Source: Sulfurimonas sp. (GTDB lineage: Bacteria; Campylobacterota; Campylobacteria; Campylobacterales; Sulfurimonadaceae). Taken from it: a stretch of 52,255 nucleotides of DNA. The notes below the pieces were generated by a model, which searched no databases, was not told where the DNA came from, and saw nothing but the letters and a program-made list of their open reading frames with translations. Within the stretch, counting starts at the first letter, position 1; each line of letters starts with the position of its first letter. The stretch is from NCBI GenBank assembly GCA_027082875.1, contig JALWTK010000122.1:1-52255 (forward strand), read 5' to 3'. Made by a program: the position numbers and the translations under genes. Shown here in pieces: positions 1 to 9,393 of the stretch.

Positions 1-53
1 GCTCTTGCTATTGAGTACTCACGTCCACCACTACCTAAAATCAAAATCTTCAT
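1..53 (-). CDS. purD: Phosphoribosylamine-glycine ligase, N-terminal fragment
   Basis: Only the first 17 codons are in the window; the gene runs off the left edge. They read MKILILGSGGREYSIAR, which matches the start of PurD, the ATP-grasp enzyme joining glycine to phosphoribosylamine in purine synthesis. The glycine-rich GSGGRE segment is the family's conserved first loop. The ATG is at 51-53, preceded by a GGAG-like ribosome site. The gene lies just downstream of a 6S-like RNA and its terminator on the same strand. Because the fragment is so short the call rests on the N-terminal motif alone, but that motif is distinctive. Confidence 0.8.
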   Translation of the reverse strand, partial: MKILILGSGGREYSIAR

Positions 54-71
54 ATAATTGCTCCATAAAAT

Positions 72-118
72 AAAAAAAGTATTTATTTAAAAGACAGATA
101 TCTCATAAATAAATACTT
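72..118 (-). terminator. Rho-independent terminator of the 6S-like RNA
   Basis: Perfect 13-bp inverted repeat, 77-89 against 106-118, with a 16-nt loop. On the minus strand it is followed by seven Ts (78-72). It ends the small RNA before purD, so purD must depend on read-through or its own promoter. Confidence 0.75.
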
Positions 119-125
119 CTGTGAA

Positions 126-328
126 TAGATAGCCCAAATGGCCGCCTCGTAAGTGGTTCGGTTCTAAAAACCGAATTTGGGAGAAGAGAGAGCTTTCTAT
201 GGCGACAATATCTCGGCAGAGTTAACATACCTCAAACGATACCACTGCACTCAAAAGCTCTACATGTCCTCTAATTGAATATGTAGAACCCTCATTGGTA
301 CGATTAATCGAACCACTCAGACTATCTA
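126..328 (-). ncRNA. ssrS: Probable 6S RNA
   Basis: This is a roughly 200-nt noncoding transcript between a consensus -10 box and a terminator. 6S RNA imitates an open promoter and sequesters housekeeping RNA polymerase. The 5' end carries UCUGAGUGGUUCG, close to UCUGAGAUGUUCG of E. coli 6S. The 3' end carries GGCGGCCAUUUGGG, close to the E. coli GCGGCAUCU segment. The ends pair: 126-132 with 322-328, and AGUGGUUCG with CGAACCACU about ten bases further in. A further hairpin (UUCGGUU/AACCGAA) lies on the 3' side. The closing stem, an asymmetric bulge and the length fit 6S. I have not run a covariance model; if it is not 6S it is still clearly a structured RNA gene. Confidence 0.7.
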
Positions 329-332
329 CATA

Positions 333-338
333 ATTATA
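333..338 (-). promoter_or_regulatory. -10 box of the 6S-like RNA
   Basis: The minus strand reads TTTTTGTATAAT, a perfect TATAAT after a T-rich run, as is usual for Campylobacterota sigma-70 promoters. Seven bases downstream puts the start near 326-327, which is exactly where the closing stem of the RNA begins. Confidence 0.7.
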
Positions 339-367
339 CAAAAATCTAACTTGATTTAGTTTGAGAG

Positions 368-1357
368 TTATGCTTTAGAGAGAGAAATAGTATCAAGAAG
401 TTTTGTTATTTTAGAGACTTCCCTCTCTAAAGCTTCACTTTTCACACTTTCTACTAAAGTTTCATTAAGATAAAGTGCAAGAGTCTCACTTAAAGCTTTC
501 AAAAGTAAGATCTCTTGAAGCATCTCTCTTTCTCTATTTTGTGCTGAATACTCTTGGATCTTCTCTATAGAAATCTTTGAGTCTTTTATAAGTCTTTTCA
601 CCTCCAAGGAGAGGGATTTTTCAGAACTTACTGCTTCTTGCAAATTTTCTCTTGTTTCGCCTAAAAGATCAACTGCATCTATACTCTCTTCAAAATCAAT
701 AGCATCTAAATCTAAGTCTAAGTCTAAATCATCAAACTCATCTTCAAGCATAACTTCTTTTTCTACTTCCAGAGAGGTATCTTCACTTTCTAGTTTTATT
801 TCTCTGTTCTTATTCATCTTTATGATAAAAAAGAGTACTGTCCCTATAAAAAGAGCAGAAATAAAATAAAATAGTAATTGATATTGGCTCCCAATATACT
901 CTTTTTTCACGACAACTTTCGTCACCGTTTTAATCTTCTGCACCTCTTTTATCTTCACTACAGGAGGATTTGCTGTTCCTACTTCTGAAGAAGTCTCTTT
1001 TCTATGTTTCTTTTCATAAGAAGGTAGTTTAAAAGGAAGATTTGTATCCGTTTTTTTGTACTTACTCACATAAGCATCTGGATAAAGGACTCGTATCTTA
1101 TCTAGAGTACCTTGAAGAAGCAGTTTATTTCTAAAGGGTTCAACTAGAAGAACATAGTATCTTCCTATGTTTCTAACTCTATATACTATACTTTCCCTAC
1201 AAAATTGAAAATCTAAAGAGAGTTTCTCTAAGCTAGGAATAGCCTTCTCGGCTCTCTCATGAGTATAAAAACTCGCAACTCTAATACTTCGTACATACTC
1301 ATCAGCCACAAGAGAGGAGGCATACAGCAGTACAAATATCAAAATGAGTTTTTTCAT
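368..1357 (-). CDS. Membrane-anchored protein with SPOR-like N-terminal region
   Basis: 329 residues. An N-terminal signal-like segment (about 1-18) is followed by a region at 22-100 with the feel of a SPOR fold (repeats of SIRVASFYTHERAEKA and GRYYVLLVEPF type). SPOR domains bind denuded septal peptidoglycan. A Lys-rich linker comes next, then a transmembrane helix at about 160-181, then an acidic stretch (repeated Asp-Leu) and a predicted helical tail. The SPOR-like part would be periplasmic and the acidic tail cytoplasmic if both hydrophobic segments span the membrane. It overlaps hemD by 4 nt, so it is translationally coupled at the end of a guaA-hemD operon. Family membership is inferred from pattern only; the function is unknown. 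Confidence 0.6.
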   Translation of the reverse strand: MKKLILIFVLLYASSLVADEYVRSIRVASFYTHERAEKAIPSLEKLSLDFQFCRESIVYRVRNIGRYYVLLVEPFRNKLLLQGTLDKIRVLYPDAYVSKYKKTDTNLPFKLPSYEKKHRKETSSEVGTANPPVVKIKEVQKIKTVTKVVVKKEYIGSQYQLLFYFISALFIGTVLFFIIKMNKNREIKLESEDTSLEVEKEVMLEDEFDDLDLDLDLDAIDFEESIDAVDLLGETRENLQEAVSSEKSLSLEVKRLIKDSKISIEKIQEYSAQNREREMLQEILLLKALSETLALYLNETLVESVKSEALEREVSKITKLLDTISLSKA

Positions 1358-1983
1358 TCTATCTCCTCAAAACAGCTCTGTATAGTTTTTTCTTTTGCTA
1401 TCTTATACTTTATTTGCTTTGGCAGTGCTTTTGCCGTTGTTTTTCCTATTACAATGACTTCTTTATCTTCCTCAATTTGATGTGTTTTTAAAAAACATTT
1501 TACACTTGAGGGAGAAGTAAAAATCAAGACTGTATTTTTTTGCACTTGTACATCCTGTATAACTTCTGAACACTCACTCTTATAGACTACACTTTCTTCT
1601 ATATTATACTTCTCTTCTTGTAGCTCTGATGCGAAATTAGAGGCTATTGACTCTGCACGAAGATAGAGCCATTTTATCTCTTTTGGATATTTTTTTATGA
1701 TAGCTTTCATGTCATCACCATAGCCAGAGCCTAGTTCTAAAACTTTACCCCCAAGTCGCTCATAAGATTTTGCTGTTTGAGTAGATATACAGAGTGCTTT
1801 TTTTTCTATGTACTCCTCTTTTTCATACTGTTCTAAAGCTTTTGATGCTTGCTTTGATGTCAAGATAAGATAGTCATAATTTGAGAAGATAATTTTTGGC
1901 TGGAAAAAACCAATATCTAAGGAGTTGATATGTATCGCATCAGGATGCGAAGAGATCGAAAAAAGATAAATCGGTTTTGGCAT
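1354..1983 (-). CDS. hemD: Uroporphyrinogen-III synthase
   Basis: 209 residues, within the usual size range for a small HemD. The enzyme cyclises hydroxymethylbilane to uroporphyrinogen III in haem synthesis. The family has low sequence identity; the visible pattern is the alternating Rossmann-like layout: an N-terminal YLILTSKQASKAL segment, the middle ALCISTQTAKSYERLGG and the late VLIFTSPSSVKCFLK followed by VIVIGKTTAKAL. These Thr/Ser-rich loops are the HemD signature. The start ATG lies 15 nt after guaA on the same strand, and the 3' end overlaps the SPOR-like gene by 4 nt, so all three are probably co-transcribed. Confidence 0.8.
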   Translation of the reverse strand: MPKPIYLFSISSHPDAIHINSLDIGFFQPKIIFSNYDYLILTSKQASKALEQYEKEEYIEKKALCISTQTAKSYERLGGKVLELGSGYGDDMKAIIKKYPKEIKWLYLRAESIASNFASELQEEKYNIEESVVYKSECSEVIQDVQVQKNTVLIFTSPSSVKCFLKTHQIEEDKEVIVIGKTTAKALPKQIKYKIAKEKTIQSCFEEIE

Positions 1984-1998
1984 GAGAAAAGCTTTCGC

Positions 1999-3537
1999 TT
2001 ATTCCCACTCAATAGTTGCTGGTGGCTTAGAACTTATGTCATAAACAACACGATTAATACCATCAACTTCATTGATAATTCTTCTTGAAATTCTCTCAAG
2101 AAGATCATGTGGTAGGTGTGCAAATGTTGCAGTCATACCATCAACAGCCTCTACAACACGAACACATACAGTGTTATCATAAGTGCGGTTATCGCCCATA
2201 ACACCTACAGACTTTACATTAAGAAGTACAGCAAAAGCTTGCCAAGTTTTTGCATAGTAACCACTCGCTTTAAGCTCATCAAGTAAAATAACATCAGCCT
2301 CACGCAGAAGTGTCAAGTCAGGAACATTCACATCACCCATGATACGAATAGCAAGTCCAGGTCCAGGGAATGGATGACGGTTAATCATATCTGCTGGAAG
2401 TCCAAGTTCAAGACCGATTTTACGAACCTCATCTTTAAAGAGTTCACGAAGTGGCTCGATAAGCTCAAAATCCATCCAATCAGGAAGACCACCAACATTA
2501 TGGTGAGACTTGATAACTTCAGAAGGACCATTTACACTTATTGACTCAATAACATCAGGGTAAAGAGTACCTTGTGCAAGGAACTTAATACCATCATGTT
2601 TTTTCGCTTCTTTTTCAAACTCTTCTATAAAAGTATGACCAATGATTTTACGTTTTTGCTCAGGATCAGAGACACCCTCTAGTTTACCTAAAAAGTTATC
2701 CACTGCATCTACAGTAATGAGTGGTGTTTTAAGATTTATCTTAAATACTTCCTCTACTTGCTCACGTTCACCTTTTCGTAACAGTCCATTATCAACAAAC
2801 ACAGGGATAAGCTGATCACCAATCGCTTCATAAAGCATAGCTGCAACAACAGAACTATCAACACCACCACTTAAACCACAAAGTACTTTTCCATCACCAA
2901 CTTTTTCACGAATAGATTCTATTTGTTGTTTTAAAAAGTGCTCCATTTTCCATTTTTCAGTTACTCCACAAATATTCTTTGCAAAGTTACGAAGCATGAG
3001 GTAGCCCTCTTCAGAGTGTTGCACTTCTGGGTGAAACTGCATTGCATAGACACGTTTTTCTTCATTTGCGATGGCAGCATAAGGAGAGTTAGCAGAAGTA
3101 GCGATAGGTGCAAAACCTTCAGGAAGTACATCTACCTTATCAGAGTGAGACATCCATACAATACGATCATCATCACAATCTGCTAAAAGTGGAGAATCAG
3201 TCTCTAGTTTTAACTCAGCTTTACCATACTCATGGTGATCAGAACGAATAACACTACCACCAAAATCTACAGCAATTCTCTGCATACCATAACAGATACC
3301 AAGAACAGGAATACCCATAGAATATACACCTTGATCTACTTCATAAGCATCTTCATTGTAGACAGAAGAAGGACCTCCGGAGAGGATAACACCCTTAGGA
3401 TTTTTTGCTCTTATCTCTTCTACAGAAGTGTGATAAGGAAGAATCTCACAATAAATCTTGTCTTCACGAAGACGACGAGCGATAAGTTGTGTATATTGAG
3501 AACCGAAATCTAAAACGATTATGCTAACATTTGTCAT
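1999..3537 (-). CDS. guaA: GMP synthase (glutamine-hydrolysing)
   Basis: 512 residues, full length. It aminates XMP to GMP using ammonia channelled from glutamine. The class I glutamine amidotransferase domain is N-terminal, with the nucleophile Cys82 in GICYGMQ and the catalytic His in FHPEVQHS. The ATP-pyrophosphatase P-loop SGGVDSS follows the linker, and the C-terminal dimerisation domain ends in the canonical KPPATIEWE. It heads a minus-strand operon with hemD. An AAAGG ribosome site lies before the start. Confidence 0.98.
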   Translation of the reverse strand: MTNVSIIVLDFGSQYTQLIARRLREDKIYCEILPYHTSVEEIRAKNPKGVILSGGPSSVYNEDAYEVDQGVYSMGIPVLGICYGMQRIAVDFGGSVIRSDHHEYGKAELKLETDSPLLADCDDDRIVWMSHSDKVDVLPEGFAPIATSANSPYAAIANEEKRVYAMQFHPEVQHSEEGYLMLRNFAKNICGVTEKWKMEHFLKQQIESIREKVGDGKVLCGLSGGVDSSVVAAMLYEAIGDQLIPVFVDNGLLRKGEREQVEEVFKINLKTPLITVDAVDNFLGKLEGVSDPEQKRKIIGHTFIEEFEKEAKKHDGIKFLAQGTLYPDVIESISVNGPSEVIKSHHNVGGLPDWMDFELIEPLRELFKDEVRKIGLELGLPADMINRHPFPGPGLAIRIMGDVNVPDLTLLREADVILLDELKASGYYAKTWQAFAVLLNVKSVGVMGDNRTYDNTVCVRVVEAVDGMTATFAHLPHDLLERISRRIINEVDGINRVVYDISSKPPATIEWE

Positions 3538-3610
3538 ATAAATGCCTTTAAAAAATAGGATAATTAATTACGAAAGGATACAACAATAAAGATTAATATT
3601 TGGTTTATAG

Positions 3611-3651
3611 AAAAGGAAAAGAAGAATATCTCTTCGTAAAAAGATATTCTT
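3611..3651 (-). terminator. Rho-independent terminator after nhaD
   Basis: A 10-bp perfect inverted repeat (3622-3631 with 3642-3651) is followed on the minus strand by a C/T-rich tail with TTTT runs. It lies 16 nt past the nhaD stop, separating the nadB-nhaD operon from guaA. Confidence 0.7.
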
Positions 3652-3666
3652 AAAAGAGTGAAGTGT

Positions 3667-5025
3667 TTAGTAAAGACCTAAAATCTCAAACTGAAGATAC
3701 CAGATAGCTACAGAAACCATGTAACCAACTAAGATAGTCCATGCATGTTTCATATGCGAACCAAATGTATAGATACCATGAAGTTTACCCATAACACCAA
3801 CACCAGCAGCAGATCCAAAAGAGATAAGAGATCCACCCACACCAGCTGTCATAGTAACAAGCATCCACTGTGAGATATCCATAGTTGGTGATGATTTAAG
3901 TATCGCTGACATAACAGGAACATTATCAACCACAGCAGAGAGAAAACCTACACCAACATTTGCGGCAGTTGGTCCTACTAAGTCATACATATGGTGAATA
4001 TATTCTAAGAAACCTAAGTAGTGCAGTGCACCAACAGCCGAGAGAATACCAAAGAAGAAAAGAAGAGTATCATTTTCTACCTTTTGCATATTCACATAGA
4101 TATTAAATCCTTGTTGACCACTTTTCTCAAGGTGAATAGCATATAATTTAAGAACAGCCATACCAAACATCATACCCCACATCGCTGGGAAATGAAAGAA
4201 CTGGTGCCCTAAAACAGCCATAATAATTGTTGCGACACCTAAATAAGCCACACCCATACCACCATCTAAAACTTTTGGTTTTTTCTCGCTTGTTGCATCA
4301 AATGGAGGCTGTCCACTTGGTACAGACATAGAGAGTAAAAATGCCGTTACACCCCAACCAAGAACAGAAGCTGGGAAGAGGTAAAGAAAGTCAACAAAAG
4401 CACCCTTGTTTGCCGTCCAAGCCATTAATGTTGTAATATCACCAAATGGAGACCAAGCACCACCTGCATTTGCCGCGACTACGATATTAATCGCTCCTGG
4501 AACTAAAAATGCAAAGTTTTTCTTATCAATAGTAAAAAGAACAGTTGAAAGAATAAGTGCTGTTGTAAGGTTATCTGCCACGGGAGAGATAAAGAATGCT
4601 AAAAGACCTGTGAGCCAAAAAAGCTTCTTATATGTGTAGCCTTTTGAGACAAGTTTGAACTTCATAAGATCAAAGACACCACGTTCTATAAGTGTTTCTA
4701 TATAAGTCATAGCTACTAGTAAGAAGAAGAAAATCTCTGCAATCTCAAGAATAAGATGTTCAAGCTCTTCATGTAGTCCATCAGGGTTTAGTCCATTTAT
4801 AGCATAAAAAATACCAATAAGCATAAACATGAAAGTACCTGCAAAAAGTGCTGGTTTTGCCTTGTTTACTTCATACTTATCTTCAGTAGCGATAAAGTAG
4901 TATGCTAATATAAATACAGCTAAACTTAACCAACCCACCCAACTTGTAGCAAGGTTTACCGCCTGCCCTTCTATTAATACATGACCGGCTTGTAAGGCCT
5001 CGCCAACTGCTGAACTATGTTCCAT
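3667..5025 (-). CDS. nhaD: Na+/H+ antiporter NhaD
   Basis: 452 residues with about 12 transmembrane helices. It belongs to the NhaD branch of the ion-transporter superfamily and exchanges cytoplasmic Na+ for H+. Conserved segments include FFISPVADNLTTALILS, VVAANAGGAWSPFGDITTLMAW and FLSAVVDNVPVMSAIL. The two helix breaks with Asn-Leu and Asp-Asn-Val-Pro repeats are typical of this superfamily. The ATG directly abuts the nadB stop, and the ribosome site AGGAG lies inside the nadB end, so translation is coupled. An Na+ antiporter suits a marine organism. Confidence 0.92.
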   Translation of the reverse strand: MEHSSAVGEALQAGHVLIEGQAVNLATSWVGWLSLAVFILAYYFIATEDKYEVNKAKPALFAGTFMFMLIGIFYAINGLNPDGLHEELEHLILEIAEIFFFLLVAMTYIETLIERGVFDLMKFKLVSKGYTYKKLFWLTGLLAFFISPVADNLTTALILSTVLFTIDKKNFAFLVPGAINIVVAANAGGAWSPFGDITTLMAWTANKGAFVDFLYLFPASVLGWGVTAFLLSMSVPSGQPPFDATSEKKPKVLDGGMGVAYLGVATIIMAVLGHQFFHFPAMWGMMFGMAVLKLYAIHLEKSGQQGFNIYVNMQKVENDTLLFFFGILSAVGALHYLGFLEYIHHMYDLVGPTAANVGVGFLSAVVDNVPVMSAILKSSPTMDISQWMLVTMTAGVGGSLISFGSAAGVGVMGKLHGIYTFGSHMKHAWTILVGYMVSVAIWYLQFEILGLY

Positions 5026-6483
5026 TTATTTCTCCTCTTGCATCGTATGTACACCTATTGATTTGTCTCTTAAAAGTGCCCCGGAGACTATCGCTCTGGC
5101 TGTTAACAAACGAAATTTCAGTAGTGTACCAATATTTTCTTTTAAAAGAGCATTAATTGACTCTAAAGCATCATTTAATCCGCGTTTTGTTCGAATAATT
5201 GAGACATTTTCCCACATTATTCGTCTAAGTTGATTCTTTTTTGCCTTATCATCCTTCAAGCTCATAATATTTTGTGATACATCAAATTCTAAAAATGCCT
5301 TCTTTTCATCATTTTTTAGAATATCTTCTACTGCTCTTGATGCAAAAACTAAGCCTTCAAGTAGAGAGTTTGAAGCAAGACGGTTTGCACCATGAACACG
5401 AGTTGAAGCGACTTCACCTATAGCATACAGATTTTTTACACTTGGCACTCTCGCGTTTAAATCACTGCGTATACCACCGATGGCATAGTGAAATGCTGGT
5501 GAAATAGGCACTTTTTGCATAGGAACATTAAAGCCTAAACCTCTCAATGTAGTACAAATATTTGGAAAACGTTTTTCAAAATACTCTGGTTCAAAATTTT
5601 CAAGACAGAGATAGACATTCATCCCTGTTTTTTTCTTGTGTAAATAAATAGATTTACTAACGATGTCACGCGAGGCAAGCTCTCCGCGTTTATCATAGTC
5701 AAAGAGAAATCTTTTGCCATTTTCATCTTCAATAGTTGCACCCTCACCTCTGAGTGCTTCTGTTAAGAGCATCTTTTGAGCATTATTACTATCTACAAAA
5801 ACTGTTGGGTGAAACTGTAGCATCTCCATTCTATCGAGTTCTATACCTTTCATCACACAGAGCCCTTGAATATCAGCACTAATACAAGGTGCATTTGTAT
5901 GATACTCATAGAGCGATCCAACACCACCACTCGCAATAATGACTTCCTTCGCATAGATATTTCTGCTTGTTCTATGGTCAAGTACAGTGACACCATAACA
6001 CTCCCCATCACTTATTAGAAGGTCAACCACTCTCGCATTTGTGAGCATTGCATGAGGGTTTTGTTCTAGTAAAAAGTGGTGCAGATAACGCCCTGTAGCA
6101 TCCCCACCAGCATGTAAAATTCTTTCACAAGAGTGTGCAGCTTCTTTTGTATAAAGAAGTTCACCATTTGCATCACTATCAAACTCAAAACCTTTGTTTA
6201 CAAGGTCATCTATAGCTTCACGTGAATACTCAGAAAGGATAGAAACTGCTTTTTCATCACAAAGCCCAGCTCCTGCATTGAGTGTATCTTGTATATGGGG
6301 TTCTATATCATCCTTATCTCGAGCTAAGGCTACACCGCCTTGTGCATAAAAAGTGTTACACTTAAAAGTCTCGCGCTTATTAATGATAAGTACATTTTTA
6401 CTCTTTGGTAACTTCATTGCAGCATACAAACCTGCTACCCCGGCTCCAATTATAATGACATCATATCTAAACATCATTTGCAT
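5026..6483 (-). CDS. nadB: L-aspartate oxidase
   Basis: About 485 residues. This flavoenzyme oxidises L-aspartate to iminoaspartate, the first step of NAD synthesis. The FAD dinucleotide fold is N-terminal (YDVIIIGAGVAGLYAA). Other landmarks are NTFYAQGGVALA, the capping-domain substrate segment (HFHPTVFV type: LQFHPTVFVD), RGEGA and the C-terminal FAD loop GANRLASNSLLEGLVFA. Three in-frame Met codons open the gene. The one at 6477 forms an ATGA overlap with the upstream lipoprotein stop and may be the true start rather than 6483. Upstream lipoprotein, nadB and nhaD form one operon. No nadA lies nearby. Confidence 0.94.
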   Translation of the reverse strand: MQMMFRYDVIIIGAGVAGLYAAMKLPKSKNVLIINKRETFKCNTFYAQGGVALARDKDDIEPHIQDTLNAGAGLCDEKAVSILSEYSREAIDDLVNKGFEFDSDANGELLYTKEAAHSCERILHAGGDATGRYLHHFLLEQNPHAMLTNARVVDLLISDGECYGVTVLDHRTSRNIYAKEVIIASGGVGSLYEYHTNAPCISADIQGLCVMKGIELDRMEMLQFHPTVFVDSNNAQKMLLTEALRGEGATIEDENGKRFLFDYDKRGELASRDIVSKSIYLHKKKTGMNVYLCLENFEPEYFEKRFPNICTTLRGLGFNVPMQKVPISPAFHYAIGGIRSDLNARVPSVKNLYAIGEVASTRVHGANRLASNSLLEGLVFASRAVEDILKNDEKKAFLEFDVSQNIMSLKDDKAKKNQLRRIMWENVSIIRTKRGLNDALESINALLKENIGTLLKFRLLTARAIVSGALLRDKSIGVHTMQEEK

Positions 6484-6668
6484 GTCTCATTATTATCTTC
6501 TACTGGAAACTTTTTCTTTTCTAATATAAACTTCACATTTTTATCCTCTTTAGGAGCACTCTTCTCATAATATGGAGAAGCTTTATACCCACACCCACTT
6601 AAACTAAAGAGAAAGCTTGCTATAATAAGTGTATGAAAAATGTGCAAGATATTATTACTACTCTTCAA
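6474..6668 (-). CDS. Small lipoprotein, function unknown
   Basis: About 64 residues. A hydrophobic N-terminus leads to the lipobox LSGC, followed by GYKASPYYEKSAP and a short charged tail. I place the start at a TTG at 6666-6668 because a GAGG ribosome site lies six bases before it. A longer TTG start at 6680 and a shorter one at 6647 are possible. The C-terminus overlaps nadB. Its 5' end overlaps the divergent DUF721 gene by about 36 nt, so the two genes share coding DNA head to head. Small GCGYK-type lipoproteins are common in this phylum; no function is known to me. Confidence 0.6.
   Translation of the reverse strand: MKSSNNILHIFHTLIIASFLFSLSGCGYKASPYYEKSAPKEDKNVKFILEKKKFPVEDNNETCK
6618..6626 (+). 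promoter_or_regulatory. Extended -10 promoter of the DUF721 gene
   Basis: TGCTATAAT is a perfect extended -10 element, inside the coding sequence of the opposite-strand lipoprotein. Seven bases downstream is position 6633, the A of the DUF721 ATG, which predicts a leaderless mRNA. Confidence 0.55.
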
Positions 6669-7112
6669 TATAAACCTCAATTTAAAAAATTATTACACAA
6701 CAGATGTATTGACAAACTGCTTTCAACTATTTTACCAGCAATAAGACGAAGTGTAAAGCATGGATATATTCATAACAACAAACTTTTCATTACGATAACC
6801 GCTGGACTCAATAAATATGATAAAGATAATATTATAAATACGATTAAAATGGTTTTAAACTCTCCTATGATTTTACAATCTGAGCGTTTTGTAGAGTGCA
6901 GTGATATAGAAATAGAGGATGTAATAGTCTATATTGACCATAAACCAAAACTTCCGCTCAATTTACATACTACACAAACACATAATCTCAAATACTTTGA
7001 ACGGGCTTCTGGCAACATAGGTATAGAAATTAAGGATGAGAAGCTAAAAGAACTTATGCAGAGTATTCAAGATATTATCAAAAAAGAGAAGCAAGAAGAA
7101 TATGACACTTAA
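6633..7112 (+). CDS. DUF721 (DciA-like) protein
   Basis: 159 residues. The N-terminal half matches the DUF721 pattern: a short helix, then a basic helical segment leading into [23 protein letters not shown]721 includes DciA, the ancestral loader of the replicative helicase DnaB. The C-terminal half is variable, ending in a Lys/Glu-rich helix. It overlaps uvrC by 11 nt, so the pair is coupled. No Shine-Dalgarno sequence precedes the ATG, and the -10 box places transcription start on the ATG itself. The family call is moderate; the helicase-loading role is inferred from distant relatives. Confidence 0.6.
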   Translation: MKNVQDIITTLQYKPQFKKLLHNRCIDKLLSTILPAIRRSVKHGYIHNNKLFITITAGLNKYDKDNIINTIKMVLNSPMILQSERFVECSDIEIEDVIVYIDHKPKLPLNLHTTQTHNLKYFERASGNIGIEIKDEKLKELMQSIQDIIKKEKQEEYDT

Positions 7113-8907
7113 AGAGACTATCAAGCAACTCCCTTCTTCTGCTGGTGTTTATCAGTACTTTGATAAAGATGGACATCTGCTCTACATTGGAAAAGCAAAA
7201 AATCTTAGTAACCGTGTAAAAAGTTACTGGCAATTTACCCCTACTCTAGGTCCAAGTACAAAGCTCTCTGTTCGCATTACTAAGATGATAGAGCAGACTC
7301 ATTCACTTAACTATATAGTAGTAAACAGTGAGCATGATGCCCTTATACTAGAGAACTCACTTATTAAGCAACTCAACCCAAAGTACAATATTTTACTTCG
7401 TGATGATAAAACCTATCCTTACATATATGTAGATATAGCTGAAAAATATCCGCGTTTCAATATTACTCGCAAGGTTTTAAAGAGTAAAACTATTACATAC
7501 TATGGTCCTTACTCTGTAGGAGCAAGAGATATTTTAAACTCAGTATATGAGCTCTGCAAACTTGTACAGAAAAAGTCTTGCTTGAAGTCGCATAAACTCT
7601 GTCTCTATCATCAGATAAACAAATGTTTAGGTCCTTGTGAGCTACCAATAACACAAGAGCTATATCAAAAAGAATTAGACCTTGCCACATCACTTATAAA
7701 AAACAAAAGACTTCTGCTTAAAGAGCTTGAGTCAAAGATGGCATTTTATGCCGAGGAGATGCGTTTTGAAGAGGCAGCAGAACTTCGTGACCGTATAGAG
7801 AGGATAGGTCGCTCAGAGATAAAGAGCGAGATAGACTTTGCTACAAATGAAAACTATGATATTTTTGTGGTCAAAAACTCTGCTACTCGTGCAGTTATCG
7901 TTCGTATCTTTATGAGAAATGGAAAAATCATCTCCTCTTCTCATGACTACATTAACATTAAAGAGGAAGATTTTTTTGAGGATGAGCTCTACTTACGAGC
8001 TCTCCTTGACTACTATAAGGAAGAAAAACCTCCTATTGTCGCTCCCATTTTAATAGCAAAAACTATAGAAGCCCAAGAGAGCATAGAGACTCACCTCTCA
8101 AAAGTGTTTGAAAAAAAAGTAAATATCTCCACACCACAGAGAGGTAAACGCAAAGACCTTATAGACCTAGCTCTTTTAAATGCCCAAGAACTCCTTAAAA
8201 AAGACAAAAAAACTGATCACAGAATCATACCACAACAGATACAAGAGCTCTGCAAGCTAGAGAAACTTCCCTCTCGAGTAGAGTGTTTTGATAACTCTCA
8301 CATTTCTGGAGTTGCTACAGTTGGAGCAATGATAGTCTATGAAGATGGAAAGTTTGATAAAAAATCCTATCGCACATATCACCTTGAGGCAAAAGATGAG
8401 TATGGACAGATGAGAGAGACTCTCACAAGAAGAATCAATAGTTTTGAAAAAAACCCACCACCTGATCTTTGGGTTCTTGATGGAGGGGCAACTCTACTCA
8501 AACTCGCACTTGAGATACTGAACTCAAATGCTATCAACCTAGAAGTCATTGCTATTTCTAAAGAGAAAATAGATGCTAAAACACATCGTGCAAAAGGTAA
8601 AGCAAATGATATCATTTACACAAAAGATGAAGTGTTCCGCCTGAAAAATAGTGATAAACGCCTCCAATGGACACAAAATTTACGTGATGAAGCACATAGA
8701 TCGGCAATAACTTTTCATAAAAAAACGAAACTAAAACTAGATCAAGAGAGTAAACTCCTAGCTCTCAAAGGTATTTCACAAGTAAAGATAACAAAACTTC
8801 TCCAGCACTTTGGAACCTTTGAAGAGATTAAAAGAGTTTCCATTGAGGAAATAGGTACTGTTTTAAGTAAAAAAGATGCAAATATTATAAAAATGTTTTA
8901 TAAATAA
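7102..8907 (+). CDS. uvrC: Excinuclease ABC subunit C
   Basis: 601 residues, full length. UvrC makes both incisions in nucleotide excision repair. Domains in order: a GIY-YIG nuclease at about 12-90 ([21 protein letters not shown]), the Cys-containing linker, the UvrB-binding UVR motif at about 200-235 ([18 protein letters not shown]), the RNase H-like nuclease ([36 protein letters not shown]) and a C-terminal helix-hairpin-helix ([16 protein letters not shown]). It is translationally coupled to the DUF721 gene upstream. Confidence 0.97.
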   Translation: MTLKETIKQLPSSAGVYQYFDKDGHLLYIGKAKNLSNRVKSYWQFTPTLGPSTKLSVRITKMIEQTHSLNYIVVNSEHDALILENSLIKQLNPKYNILLRDDKTYPYIYVDIAEKYPRFNITRKVLKSKTITYYGPYSVGARDILNSVYELCKLVQKKSCLKSHKLCLYHQINKCLGPCELPITQELYQKELDLATSLIKNKRLLLKELESKMAFYAEEMRFEEAAELRDRIERIGRSEIKSEIDFATNENYDIFVVKNSATRAVIVRIFMRNGKIISSSHDYINIKEEDFFEDELYLRALLDYYKEEKPPIVAPILIAKTIEAQESIETHLSKVFEKKVNISTPQRGKRKDLIDLALLNAQELLKKDKKTDHRIIPQQIQELCKLEKLPSRVECFDNSHISGVATVGAMIVYEDGKFDKKSYRTYHLEAKDEYGQMRETLTRRINSFEKNPPPDLWVLDGGATLLKLALEILNSNAINLEVIAISKEKIDAKTHRAKGKANDIIYTKDEVFRLKNSDKRLQWTQNLRDEAHRSAITFHKKTKLKLDQESKLLALKGISQVKITKLLQHFGTFEEIKRVSIEEIGTVLSKKDANIIKMFYK

Positions 8908-8965
8908 GTTTTATTTATCTTTGTTTATGATATATTTGTGGCGATTCTAGTTTTAAGGTTTTGTA

Positions 8966-9379
8966 ATGGATAAAATAACACCAATTGATGAAGAGTATCT
9001 TTTTGAAGGTGATGTAATCATCTCTCAAACTGATCTAAAAAGTACAATTACTTATGCCAATCGTGCATTTTGTACTATTTCAGGTTACTCAAAAGAGGAA
9101 CTTATAGGTCAACCGCATAATATCATAAGACATCCAGATATGCCCAAAGGTGTATTTGCAAAGATGTGGGAAACTATTTCCGGAGGACAAGCATGGAATG
9201 GTCTTGTAAAAAATCTTCGAAAAGATGGCAAATTTTACTGGGTAGATACAGAGATACTACCTATTAGAGATGATAATGATGAGATCACTGGTTTTATTGC
9301 AGCACGTAAAGAAGCGTCACGCAAGAATATTAACGAAACTGCACAAACATATAAAAAAATGTTACAAATGCAAGAGTAA
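8966..9379 (+). CDS. Aer/CetB-type PAS domain protein
   Basis: 137 residues, almost wholly one PAS domain. The motifs ITYANRAFCTISGYSKEELIG, NIIRHPDMP and NLRKDGKFYWV are those of the FAD-binding Aer-type PAS. There is no membrane segment and no output domain, as in Campylobacter CetB, which works with a separate signalling partner. Here it is the first gene of an operon with an Hpt protein, a hybrid kinase and a receiver, separated by 12-16 nt gaps. I infer a cytoplasmic redox or energy sensor feeding that phosphorelay. Cofactor binding is not shown by sequence alone. Confidence 0.82.
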   Translation: MDKITPIDEEYLFEGDVIISQTDLKSTITYANRAFCTISGYSKEELIGQPHNIIRHPDMPKGVFAKMWETISGGQAWNGLVKNLRKDGKFYWVDTEILPIRDDNDEITGFIAARKEASRKNINETAQTYKKMLQMQE

Positions 9380-9393
9380 AGGGGTTTACACAG

